64,000 nt of DNA, taken from the NCBI GenBank assembly GCA_000949895.1, contig JWIT01000014.1:87019-151018 (forward strand), read 5' to 3'. Below, one piece after another: positions 34,167 to 42,278 of this stretch. This DNA is from Agrobacterium arsenijevicii. Its GTDB lineage: Bacteria; Pseudomonadota; Alphaproteobacteria; Rhizobiales; Rhizobiaceae. Position numbers and translations under genes: made by a program. Below the pieces are notes generated by a model. That model did no database searches. It was not told where the DNA came from and saw only the letters and a list, made by a program, of their open reading frames with translations. Every line of letters begins with the position of its first letter. Within the stretch, counting starts at the first letter, position 1.

Positions 34167-35909
34167 CTACAGGCCAAGTCCGCGTTTGCGCCCGAAACTC
34201 CAATCTACGCCGCCATCAGAACGGGTAACACCGGAAACGTGTTGGCCGATATGCTTCTCGATGGAAGGCGTCCACGGCACGAGCTTGAAGCCCAATCCGT
34301 CATCGACCAACGCAACGCGGCCGGAGGCAAGCGTGAAGCGTTGCCGGTAAGTACCGGCGACATATTCACCGGCTGCGGATGGCTGAAACGGCATATTCAC
34401 GTCATGGGAGAGCTTTTCTCCAAGTGCCTGAAGCTCACGTTGACGAAGCGTTCCGAGCAGGTTGCGGGCAAATATGATCCGCTCACCCTCGCGTTGCGCC
34501 AGCCCCTCTCTAATCAAATATTCGGTCCGCACTTCCATCGCCTGCCGCATCTCCAACCCGAAACCTCCACCGGGATCGACAGGATCGCGGGCGACAAGCT
34601 GGCGGTCGAGCCATGTGGCGCCGTTGGCCGTAGTCTGGGCCTCGACAGAGAGATCGGAACGGACGGCCAGCGCCACGCGACGTACTCCCCTCACATCCTC
34701 GAATGATCGCAGCTCGACAATGGAGCCTGGCGGACTATCGCCAGCCGCCTCGATCTCAGGAAGGCGAATATGGTGCGTGCGTCCATCCACGCCATCAACG
34801 ACAGCAAAGGCTGTGCCACGCAATTCGTCATCGAGGCCGCGTTCGACGAGCCGACCGATGACCGGCCCACCATGTGACTCGCCGGACAACACATAATCTG
34901 CCGCACCGCGATTGATGCCCTGTTCTGAAAGGGCTCGGTGCATCCGCTTGATAATGTCGCCGCGGGTTCCGAGTTCCCGCAACGTGGCTTCTGCCTCCTC
35001 CGCGATGATCCATTGGCCGGGACCAACGGTTTCGGCAAGCCCAAGATGTTCGAGATGGCGCAGCCGACCTACCTTCTGGACCAGATATTCGTCGGGCGGG
35101 TGGTCCGATGACGGGGCAACGCCGATGATACCACGTTCGTTGGCGTTGCGGACAAGCTGACGATCGAGCTGCGTCCAGCGGTCGGTGTTTATCTGGCGCT
35201 CCAGCGACCGGCTTATGTCGCGATCGGTGCGCGGCCCCAGTTCCTGCGTCACAAGATCCTGCGCCCGGTCGCGCAATCCGGATTTGATATAGTCGCGATC
35301 GATCACGAGATCTTTGCCGTCATCGGTGCGACCGCGTACAATCACATGCACATGCGGGTTGTCCGTGTTCCAGTGATCGACGGCCACCCAATCGAGTTTG
35401 CTGCCGAGATCCTTTTCCGCCTGCGCCATCAGTTCGCGGGTGAAGCGTTTCAGATCTTCCATGTCGGCGGCGTCTTCCGGGGAAACGATGAACCGAAAAT
35501 GATGACGGTCATCCTTGGCTTGCTCGGTAAATTCCCTCACATCGGCATTGTCGGCCTCGAGGCCGAACATGCGGACCTTCTCACCGTCACGGGTGACGCC
35601 ATCGCGACGCAGATAATTTAGATGCCGGGCAAGCGGACCGCGCTCACCCCTGTTGCGGACAACGCGCGCCTTCACCGTACAGAAGCGGGTGCGGTTGGTG
35701 ATGAGGCGATTGGCGCGCACGCTCGCGACACGGCCGCGGGCAAAACTCGGCCCACGGCCGTGGCCGGAGGTGATCTTGCCCGAACGGGACACATGCCCAC
35801 CGGCCTTCTGCGCGGCGGCAAGCGCCTGGGCAATGAATGGCTTCGCCCTCTGAGCTTTGCTGGAGCGGATGCGTCCGGGCCGGACGCGGAAATCGTCGTC
35901 CCGGCTCAT
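34167..35909 (-). CDS. Relaxase with DUF3363 domain
   Basis: This is a 580-residue relaxase of the VirD2/TraI-like type found in alphaproteobacterial elements. The N-terminal half contains ARHLNYLRRDGVTRDGE, with the likely nicking Tyr, and the metal-binding motif NTDNPHVHVIVRGRTDDG. The C-terminal half is the DUF3363 region (for example WLDRQLVARDPVDPGGGFGLEMRQAMEVR). It would nick the transfer origin and lead DNA into the recipient. The ATG at 35909 (MSRDDDFRVRPGRIR) follows GAAGGACTTT; an upstream in-frame extension lacks a ribosome site. Confidence 0.92.
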   Translation of the reverse strand: MSRDDDFRVRPGRIRSSKAQRAKPFIAQALAAAQKAGGHVSRSGKITSGHGRGPSFARGRVASVRANRLITNRTRFCTVKARVVRNRGERGPLARHLNYLRRDGVTRDGEKVRMFGLEADNADVREFTEQAKDDRHHFRFIVSPEDAADMEDLKRFTRELMAQAEKDLGSKLDWVAVDHWNTDNPHVHVIVRGRTDDGKDLVIDRDYIKSGLRDRAQDLVTQELGPRTDRDISRSLERQINTDRWTQLDRQLVRNANERGIIGVAPSSDHPPDEYLVQKVGRLRHLEHLGLAETVGPGQWIIAEEAEATLRELGTRGDIIKRMHRALSEQGINRGAADYVLSGESHGGPVIGRLVERGLDDELRGTAFAVVDGVDGRTHHIRLPEIEAAGDSPPGSIVELRSFEDVRGVRRVALAVRSDLSVEAQTTANGATWLDRQLVARDPVDPGGGFGLEMRQAMEVRTEYLIREGLAQREGERIIFARNLLGTLRQRELQALGEKLSHDVNMPFQPSAAGEYVAGTYRQRFTLASGRVALVDDGLGFKLVPWTPSIEKHIGQHVSGVTRSDGGVDWSFGRKRGLGL

Positions 35910-36150
35910 AAAGTCCTTCGCTGCGATGTACGAGTTCCGTTGAAACCACTCGATAATTCTAAGGTTCGCACATCGCACTGATAGCCCGCGATGCGCGGAA
36001 AGCCGGAAAAAATCCAATCAAAACAACCGACCGCCCAAGCCGCGATGTGCGGCCTTTTATCTTGCCTTCCTTCGGTCGTTTCTCCCGCTGCCCCTCCCCA
36101 CCCCGTAATCCCTACGATCCACCCCGATGCAGTAACAGAGACCACGACGA
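35910..36150. other. Candidate transfer-origin region with clustered inverted repeats
   Basis: The 241 bases between the relaxase and transglycosylase genes carry CGCACATCGC near 35966, GCGATGCGCG near 35989 and GCGATGTGCG near 36043, which pair with one another in several ways. GCCGCGATGTGCGGC followed by TTTT at 36038-36057 forms a small hairpin. Relaxase-adjacent repeats of this kind often mark oriT, but I saw no clear nick consensus. Confidence 0.4.
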
Positions 36151-36927
36151 TCATCGCAGTGCCTCCTCTGCGATGTTGCGGCCCACGAACAGGTCCTCGG
36201 ACGACGGTGCGAGCGCCGACAGATCGACGATTGTGCGGGAGCTAGAGGAACTATCGGAAGGGAGATTGAGGGTCTCGTTCCCATCACCATTTCCGGTGAG
36301 AGAACGCGCGACGAACAGCGGCGCAATCGACCATGAAGAGCGCGACGGGTGAACGACCGTGCGCTTGACGGGCGCTGTATCCACGTCAATCAGCGACATG
36401 ACTTTCGCGATGTAATTGACGGTCTCGGTCGGAAGTAGTTCGTCGGAAACAAGGTGTTTTTCATAGCGACCGGGGCCGGCATTGTAGGCCGCGAGGAAAC
36501 CCGGCGAACCATAGAGATCATGCAGTTCTGCGAGATAGGCAGCGCCAGCGAGAATGTTATCCCGTGGCTGATAAGGATCGTCGCCAAGGTGATACCGTGT
36601 ACGTAGTTCCATCCATGTCGCCGGCATGATCTGCATCAGCCCCATCGCGCCTTTCGGCGAGACGGCAAGCGGATCATGATCGCTTTCAGCCTGCATGACG
36701 GCGCGTATCCATCGTTCGGGAATGGCGAAACGTCTGGCAGCTTCAGTGATGTGCTTTGCCCATGGATCAGACGGCGTCGCCGCCGCGACTGAGCTATCTG
36801 GCAGAGCAGCGGTTTTCAGAGGATCAGCCAACGCTATGCATGGCTGCGTGACGATCATGATGACCGCGATGAACATCGCCGTGATCGCCGGAACAGCAGC
36901 GTGAGCACCGCCGTCCCGAAACGCCAT
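36151..36927 (-). CDS. Lytic transglycosylase (VirB1-like)
   Basis: This is a 258-residue SLT-type transglycosylase that opens the peptidoglycan for the mating channel. The N-terminus MAFRDGGAHAAVPAITAMFIAVIMIVTQ... has a signal-like hydrophobic stretch ending near ALA. The catalytic Glu is in RAVMQAESDHDP, followed by SPKGAMGLMQIMPATW, NILAGAAYLAELHDLYG and AAYNAGPGRYEKH. The frame stays open upstream to a GTG at 37167 that overlaps the DUF736 stop (GTGA), so an 80-residue longer form cannot be excluded. Confidence 0.88.
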   Translation of the reverse strand: MAFRDGGAHAAVPAITAMFIAVIMIVTQPCIALADPLKTAALPDSSVAAATPSDPWAKHITEAARRFAIPERWIRAVMQAESDHDPLAVSPKGAMGLMQIMPATWMELRTRYHLGDDPYQPRDNILAGAAYLAELHDLYGSPGFLAAYNAGPGRYEKHLVSDELLPTETVNYIAKVMSLIDVDTAPVKRTVVHPSRSSWSIAPLFVARSLTGNGDGNETLNLPSDSSSSSRTIVDLSALAPSSEDLFVGRNIAEEALR

Positions 36928-37163
36928 CAGCCTGCCATCGTGCTCGCTGCGGTCAAGGGTAAGGCTTCGCCGCCGACCGACATTTTCCGGACGGTCGACG
37001 CCTGATGACGTGTCCACTTCCCGGAAAACAGGCCGCCGCCCCTGACCTCCGTTGCGCGCGACGGCCACCCGATAGGCGATCGGGTCGAGGGGATTGATCG
37101 GCGCTTGATCGATCAAGGGGATTATGCCTGAAGGTTCGCGGGAAAAATGGCAGCGCATGACGG

Positions 37164-37490
37164 TCACGCCTGTTCGTCGCGCCGCGTTTTGCGCGTCCAG
37201 TGAAGGTTCCAGACATGCTTGTTCGTGTCAGACTCGAACATCCGGGCGCGGATCGGCTCGACGAAGGACGGATCATCTATGGTGACGGACAGATACGCCC
37301 CTGCCCTCTCTCCGGTGCGGTCCCACGCTGCGCCAATCTCAAGGCCATCGCCGAAGATGCGATGGTTCGGCGCATTTTCGGCGTCGGTTTCGTCGGCTGG
37401 CAGGATGGTCACTTCTGCATCGAGGGTGAGCGTGCGGATGCGGCCGAAAAAGCCGTCACTGTTGCGGGTGAAGGTACCAATCTGGGTCAT
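37164..37490 (-). CDS. DUF736 family protein
   Basis: This is a 108-residue protein starting MTQIGTFTRNSDGFFGRIRTLTLD and containing GAAWDRTGERAGAYLSVTIDDPSFVEPIRARMF, the DUF736 pattern. Such proteins are common on alphaproteobacterial plasmids and ICEs and have no known function. It is one of three DUF736 loci in this window (also 56975-57286 and the remnant 57573-57873). Confidence 0.9.
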   Translation of the reverse strand: MTQIGTFTRNSDGFFGRIRTLTLDAEVTILPADETDAENAPNHRIFGDGLEIGAAWDRTGERAGAYLSVTIDDPSFVEPIRARMFESDTNKHVWNLHWTRKTRRDEQA

Positions 37491-37544
37491 GGGAAATCCT
37501 TTGTTTGGGGGTGGAACGAGCCATCACGGCTCGTCGGGTTCCGG

Positions 37545-38081
37545 CTAGCGGGAGCTGTCTGCGGCCGGATGCGGATCGTCGGTCGTCCAGAGCGGGATCG
37601 CTCGACCGATGACGGTTGTGAGGGGAAGCGGCCCGAAATAACGGCTGTCGAAACTGTCGGGTGCATCCCAATTCAAGAAGAAGGCTTCGCTCTCGGCGAT
37701 CTGCCGGCATCCCTGCCAGACGGGCAGCGGGCGGCCTTGGCTATCGCGCTCGCGGGCCTGTCCGTAACTCATGTCGTAAGCGATGATGTCGGTCCCGGAG
37801 CGGCAAACTTCGGTGCCATTGAGCGCCAGCACACGCTTGAGAAGCGGCAAGCCCTTCGGCAGATAGCGGCGCTCATCAAGGAAGTTTGCCAGTTCGTCGG
37901 GCGGCATAACCACAGCCAGATCGGTGACGTCGATACGATCAACCGAAACGACCCGATAAAGACCGACCGGCGCGCTGGCGCTGGCGTTCCAGATCAGCAT
38001 CTTCGGCATATCGATAAACGCCGACACGCCGGTGGCGAGTGCGGAAAAGTATGTCACCATCACCCATGCGAAGCGCGTCAT
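37545..38081 (-). CDS. traF: S26 family signal peptidase TraF
   Basis: This is a 178-residue TraF-type peptidase of the S26 family. An N-terminal transmembrane helix is followed by the catalytic Ser in NASASAPVGLYRV and the Lys region LPLLKRVLALNGTEV. TraF is needed to process and cyclise the TrbC pilin. The start overlaps the DUF2840 stop by ATGA. Confidence 0.9.
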   Translation of the reverse strand: MTRFAWVMVTYFSALATGVSAFIDMPKMLIWNASASAPVGLYRVVSVDRIDVTDLAVVMPPDELANFLDERRYLPKGLPLLKRVLALNGTEVCRSGTDIIAYDMSYGQARERDSQGRPLPVWQGCRQIAESEAFFLNWDAPDSFDSRYFGPLPLTTVIGRAIPLWTTDDPHPAADSSR

Positions 38082-38617
38082 GGTGTGCCTCCAGTGCGAT
38101 CGTTGCCTATGGTGTTGTCTGCGATTGGGAGAATGCTTCGACGCTTGAGCCAGGCACGATACTGCTCGCTGGTGTAGGTCCGAAACGGCTCGTTGACGCT
38201 GAGGCGATTGTGGACATGCCGCCAGTGATCCGGCGCGACGTCGGCCGGATCGATGCTAAGTGCTTCGATCACGTCGATGGTGTGCAGCACCGTTTCAACC
38301 TTCGGCCAACCGTGGATCCGTAACAGGATGTCGCCGCCGGGACGCACAAAAGGAAGCGTCTGGAATGCTTCGCCTGCCGCCACCGCGCGCAGGATATCGA
38401 TACGGGAAACGACGGTGCCGTAGTCATTCGCGGCCCAACGGACGAAGGCAAAGACGCTACCGGGAGCAAGGCCAACGATGCGGCGGTGACGATCGATGCG
38501 CTGTTCTTCAGCAATCCGGCCGAAGCGGATCCAGTGTTCGATCCGCTTCTCGCGCCATGTCAGTTCGACCAGCGTTCGACTGGGCGGAAAGCTGTCAATG
38601 TGCATGCCCGTTTTCAT
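38078..38617 (-). CDS. DUF2840 domain-containing protein
   Basis: This 179-residue protein matches DUF2840, with LVELTWREKRIEHWIRFG, PGSVFAFVRWAANDYGT and LLRIHGWPKVETVLHTIDVIEAL. The family is confined to conjugative elements, where it precedes traF; its function is unknown. The ATG at 38617 follows GGGGGCGGGACA. Confidence 0.87.
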   Translation of the reverse strand: MKTGMHIDSFPPSRTLVELTWREKRIEHWIRFGRIAEEQRIDRHRRIVGLAPGSVFAFVRWAANDYGTVVSRIDILRAVAAGEAFQTLPFVRPGGDILLRIHGWPKVETVLHTIDVIEALSIDPADVAPDHWRHVHNRLSVNEPFRTYTSEQYRAWLKRRSILPIADNTIGNDRTGGTP

Positions 38618-38804
38618 TGTCCCGCCCCCGATGTGAATGACGAGAGGGGTGCAATGAGGGCGCAGACGTATGACGCTGCCTGCGATCCACACGCGGCCGG
38701 TGCAGGCTGGTCCGTTAGAAAGATTCCGAAGGAATCTAGGTTAGGAATGTTAGGGGAGCGAATAACCGAAGAAATACGGATGGTTAAGTCCGATTTCGGT
38801 CCCT

Positions 38805-38862
38805 GATAGCACGGGTATCCAGTCCCCGATAGCACGGGCCTGGCGGTCCTCGATAGCACGGG
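38805..38862. repeat. Three iteron-like direct repeats beside the replication initiator gene
   Basis: GATAGCACGGG occurs at 38805-38815, 38828-38838 and 38852-38862, spaced 23 and 24 bases apart, about two helical turns. The bases on either side are also partly conserved (TCC or GTCC before the next copy). They lie immediately downstream of the RPA-type initiator gene, as iterons of a plasmid-like replication origin would. An AT-richer stretch is at 38710-38800. Confidence 0.8.
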
Positions 38863-38878
38863 TCTGTCCACAGCTTGC

Positions 38879-39754
38879 TCACAGTCTGATCGTCCGGCGG
38901 CGCGGCGCGCGGAACGCTGCGATGCCAGACGGATCGGTTGAGGTTGGTTGGAAGGTCAAGCGGACGCGGCCGTCCGGATCGGTCACAAGTGCCAGGCGAT
39001 ATCCAGGCAGCGGCTGGCGCTGGACGATGCCGCGCAAGTCGTAGACAAAGTGCTTGAGGGGCGAGAGGCTGCCGGACTTCACGTGCAGGTGCTTGAGATC
39101 GAAGCTCCAGCCCCACGTCTGGCGACCGCCGTGCTTGCGCACGAGCCGGTAGAGCCAACGCTCAAAGCCGCCTCTGAGATCGAAATAATCCCGGTCGATG
39201 GTGAGGATCAGCGCATCGTCGATGACGCCGGCATAGAACCAATCCGGCAGGATGAGTTCGATGCCGAGCGGTCGTCCTTGCGCATCAAGCCTCTCCTTCC
39301 ATTCAGCGATCCATGAAAAGCGATGCCTGCGCCGTCCGGATGGCTGGCGGATTGTGGTGGCGATCGTGGTGGATTGCAGCCGGTCGAGGGCTGCCTTCAG
39401 CCTTTCATAGCTGCGGGCGGAATCGTCCCGGCGGATGAAGGTGAGGATTTCATAAGGGGTGGCCGACATCAGCCGTGATGTCCGCAGGCCGTTGTCACGG
39501 GCTTCGACGATCTGAGATGCAGCCCAGATCAGGATGTCCGCGTCCCAGATCGTCGCCATGCCGTGTTCGGCAGTCGCCTCCACGCGGATCGATACATCGC
39601 CCATGCGAAAGTCGATCGGTGTCACACGGCGGGATTTGGCCAGTGAGAAGAACGGCCAGGACATGAGGTCCTGTGCATCACGGGCGGCGATATTGCCGCC
39701 GCTTGGCTGAAACAGCTCGAGTTGTTGTCCCTGATATGTCCTGTGTCCGGGCAT
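38879..39754 (-). CDS. repA: Replication initiator protein A (RPA family)
   Basis: This is a 291-residue RPA-type initiator, a winged-helix protein used by alphaproteobacterial plasmids and ICEs. Signature segments are MSWPFFSLAKSRRVTPIDFRMGDV, WDADILIWAASQIVEARDNG, SARSYERLKAALDRLQSTTI and SPLKHFVYDLRGIV. It would bind the nearby repeats and start replication of the circular form. Iterons lie just after its stop, in the place where a parA gene is often found in related elements. Confidence 0.9.
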   Translation of the reverse strand: MPGHRTYQGQQLELFQPSGGNIAARDAQDLMSWPFFSLAKSRRVTPIDFRMGDVSIRVEATAEHGMATIWDADILIWAASQIVEARDNGLRTSRLMSATPYEILTFIRRDDSARSYERLKAALDRLQSTTIATTIRQPSGRRRHRFSWIAEWKERLDAQGRPLGIELILPDWFYAGVIDDALILTIDRDYFDLRGGFERWLYRLVRKHGGRQTWGWSFDLKHLHVKSGSLSPLKHFVYDLRGIVQRQPLPGYRLALVTDPDGRVRLTFQPTSTDPSGIAAFRAPRRRTIRL

Positions 39755-39772
39755 CGGCGACTTACCCGGCGA

Positions 39773-40045
39773 TCAGCGCGTCATGCCAATGGCACGACCT
39801 GCCATCGACACTTGCGGCATGCGCGCGCTCGAAGCGGCCTCGGAAGTGGACTGGCGTGCGGATGCGTCAATCCACGCGTGGAGGTCGGTGACGGCATAAA
39901 CGACCCGACCGCCGAGCTTGTGATAGATCGGCCCGGTTCCGTCGCAGCGATGCTTTTCGAGCGTGCGGGGCGAAAGATCGAGAAGGCGGGCCGCTTCGGG
40001 GGTGCGCACGAAGCGCGGCCAATTGCTGTCGGTTTTTTCCTGCAT
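39773..40045 (-). CDS. AlpA/excisionase-like helix-turn-helix protein
   Basis: This is a 90-residue protein with a MerR-like winged helix (RTPEAARLLDLSPRTLEKHRCDGTGPIYHKLGGRVVYAVTDLHAWID). Such proteins precede repA in alphaproteobacterial ICEs and may act as a recombination directionality factor or transcription regulator. The ATG at 40045 follows GGAGGCAGACG, and its stop lies 18 bases before repA. Confidence 0.87.
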   Translation of the reverse strand: MQEKTDSNWPRFVRTPEAARLLDLSPRTLEKHRCDGTGPIYHKLGGRVVYAVTDLHAWIDASARQSTSEAASSARMPQVSMAGRAIGMTR

Positions 40046-40183
40046 CGTCTGCCTCCATCGCGGCTACCGTCAAAGCGGCGGGTCGGCTGCGACTATGGCG
40101 AAAAGACTGCGGTTGGGGGGAGTGACAGAATTTGCCAGCAAGTAACCTGTCCCCCCGCAATCGGACGCGAGACTTTCCGCCGG

Positions 40184-41021
40184 TCAGGCGGACGTGACAT
40201 CTTGATTGCGGGCGTTGCGAAAAAGCTGCCCCTTCGGTGCCCCACCCCGCAAGATGCGACGGTAGCCACCGCAGACATAGTCCTTGGCTTCAACGATGAG
40301 GCGAGCAAGGTGCCGTCGCTCAGAAGTATTTTGCCATTCGACAGCAGAGATGGTCCGAAAGTTTCGATTGAACATGACGCTGGCGATTTCACGCCTGGAG
40401 GCACCGTCACTAAGGCCATCCAGAATCCTCAACATGAGAATGAACCGATGGCGATGGAATGCTGAAATCTGTTGCTGGCGCAAAACAGGTCCGGCCTGTC
40501 TGCCGCTCAACCAACGCCGCATCCGCTGCAAGCTGTGCAGACGAGTATCTAGGTCGCCGTCCATTGGCAGGAGCGCCGCAGCTTTCGAGGGCAATGAGCC
40601 ATCGGCAAACCAGATCCGCAAACTTCCGTCCTGTCCTGATGCCGGGATGTAAACGGCCTGTTCCCGACCCACCCCCCTCACCAATGCCGGCAGATTTTTC
40701 GGATTGAATTCGAGGCATTCTGAATGGCCGGCCGGCGCTTCCGCGAAGAAAATGGCCTCCGGATCGATATCGGGACGCCATAGTGGCTGTGTCAACCAAG
40801 CAGGAACATCAGGATCCAGCGGGAAATACAAGCCCCCATCTGATCGCCAGCATCTTCAGGGCGTTGCGTTTGGCCACCACCCCTTTTCGACTGAAAAATG
40901 CAACGTAGTCCAGTCGGTAGTCATCGTTTCTTCGCAGAAATTCGAAGGTGAACCCGCTACGATCAAGTGGCGGAAAACTATTCGTGAACTGCGGCGAGGA
41001 CCAAACCGTCTTGGACACCAT
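40184..41021 (-). pseudogene. DUF6499-DUF2285 protein, split by a frameshift in a G run
   Basis: Two overlapping frames make one protein. The first, 41021 to 40809, gives the DUF6499 part (WSSPQFTNSFPPLDRSGFT, FEFLRRNDDYRLDYVAF). The second, from about 40831 to 40184, gives the DUF2285 part (YFPLDPDVPAWLTQPLWRPD to the end, with HRHRFILMLRILDGLSDGASRREIASVMF). Removing one C from the run at 40833-40837 (G on the coding strand) joins them as RWGLYFPLDP. DUF6499-DUF2285 proteins are short regulators of such ICEs. The break may be real, a sequencing error, or slippage. Without it the protein would be about 278 residues. Confidence 0.82.
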
Positions 41022-41144
41022 GGGGCACTCCTACGCGATACAACATGAGTGGATGACGCCGATAACGCTGTCGCAGAAGGGCCGCACAAAAAATCTAGAC
41101 ACCGAACAGAGTAGCTGGGCCATAAGATTAATTATGGTGCAAAG

Positions 41145-41435
41145 TCAGATCTTGATCTGATTCCGCCTCACTGCTTCAACAATCGTATGAACGACATTTG
41201 ACGTGTCGAGTTTGTCTTTCGAATTTCGAAGATGGGTATTCACCGTGTTCCTCGAAATGCTTAGGATGACCGAAACTTCCCAGGCCGTTTTCCCTTGCGA
41301 AGTCCACGTGAGAACCTCGATTTCCCTAGGTGTTAATTTCCTGAATTGTGAAATCGATAGACCAATCATTCGTCGTCTCATGAGCAAAAGGCATGAAAAG
41401 GCAATCATGAGCATCGCCTGTCTGACGCGGCCCAT
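41145..41435 (-). CDS. Short LuxR-type HTH protein lacking a signal-binding domain
   Basis: This is a 96-residue protein whose residues 30-96 form a LuxR helix-turn-helix (FRKLTPREIEVLTWTSQGKTAWEVSVILSISRNTVNTHLRNSKDKLDTSNVVHTIVEAVRR). The first 29 residues are hydrophobic and basic, and no autoinducer-binding domain is present upstream. TraR/LuxR proteins often control transfer of rhizobial elements. This could be a constitutive or dominant-negative form, or the remnant of a full-length gene. Confidence 0.78.
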   Translation of the reverse strand: MGRVRQAMLMIAFSCLLLMRRRMIGLSISQFRKLTPREIEVLTWTSQGKTAWEVSVILSISRNTVNTHLRNSKDKLDTSNVVHTIVEAVRRNQIKI

Positions 41436-41633
41436 GTTGAATTTGCTTTCATGACCGCAACAAAATGCGGAAATCTACGGAATACGTCGCCAAGGATCAT
41501 TGGAAACGTTCTAATGAACAACAATCCTTGAGATGATTATCATCACCGAAAAAACTGCTGCACAAGTCCCGGAATTCGCGAATGATGACTATAGTATGTC
41601 GCCATAAAAGTTGCATTCTGGATAGATTTCCTC

Positions 41634-41867
41634 ATGAAACTGACGGCCATTTTCGCAAGGAATCTTCGGCTCTGCCGGCAGCAATGCGGGCTCTCACAGG
41701 AACGCCTTGCCATGTTTGCCGGGCTTGACCGAAGTTACATCGGCAAGCTGGAAAGGGAGTTGAGTTCTCCGACACTGGACGCGGTCGAGGCCCTGTCATC
41801 CGCGTTGCAGATCGAGCCCGAAGTTCTGATCCGGCGACAGTCCCCGGAGCCCAAAAAAAGGAAATAA
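41634..41867 (+). CDS. XRE-family HTH regulator
   Basis: This is a 77-residue Cro/C1-type DNA-binding protein: FARNLRLCRQQCGLSQERLAMFAGLDRSYIGKLERELSSPTLDAVEALSSAL. It is divergent from the LuxR-type gene and convergent with the second XRE gene at 41946. The ribosome site is weak. Such small regulators commonly repress excision or transfer genes. Confidence 0.87.
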   Translation: MKLTAIFARNLRLCRQQCGLSQERLAMFAGLDRSYIGKLERELSSPTLDAVEALSSALQIEPEVLIRRQSPEPKKRK

Positions 41868-41945
41868 TCCCGAAAGATGGCCGGAACGATTTCGAATAAT
41901 TGATTGATATTTATAAATTTATTTCCATCCTCTGATCACCTTCGA

Positions 41946-42149
41946 TCAGGAAACAAGATCCTTCACCTCGACGCCCAAGGCCTCCGCTAGGCGACTGAGG
42001 GACACGATCGTCGGATTGCGCCTGCCCGCTTCGAGACCGCTGAGATAAGCCCGAGTGAGTCGAGAACGGTGCGACAACTCTTCCTGTGAAAGAGCTCGCT
42101 CACGCCGGATGCGCAGAACATTGAGACCGACAATCGCCCGTATATCCAT
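41946..42149 (-). CDS. Second XRE-family HTH regulator
   Basis: This is a 67-residue HTH protein (VGLNVLRIRRERALSQEELSHRSRLTRAYLSGLEAGRRNPTIVSLSRLAEAL). I chose the ATG at 42149; a GTG at 42173 is an alternative. It resembles the other XRE gene at 41634 but is not a close copy. It is divergent from the IclR-type regulator. Confidence 0.85.
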   Translation of the reverse strand: MDIRAIVGLNVLRIRRERALSQEELSHRSRLTRAYLSGLEAGRRNPTIVSLSRLAEALGVEVKDLVS

Positions 42150-42173
42150 CGGACGATTTCTCGGCTCACGCAC

Positions 42174-42278
42174 ACTCTATGACGACACACTATAATGAAC
42201 ATTCGTCTTGACACGACAAAGGGAGAGTGCATTTAATGTGCATTATATGGAACACTGTTTCGATAATAGGAACACTTA
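42174..42278. promoter_or_regulatory. Divergent promoter region of XRE2 and the IclR operon
   Basis: On the plus strand, TTGACA at 42208-42213 is a good minus-35 box; the minus-10 is weak (ATTTAA near 42231). Two GGAACAC direct repeats, one with a downstream TTTCGA half (GGAACACTGTTTCGA near 42250), lie just before the iclR start and resemble IclR-family binding sites. GTGCATTTA and GTGCATTAT form another pair of short repeats. Confidence 0.5.

Noticed and set aside
36928..37167. An 80-residue N-terminal extension of the lytic transglycosylase starting at GTG
   Set aside because: The GTGA overlap with DUF736 makes it possible, but the shorter start gives a normal signal-like N-terminus. It is recorded as an alternative only.
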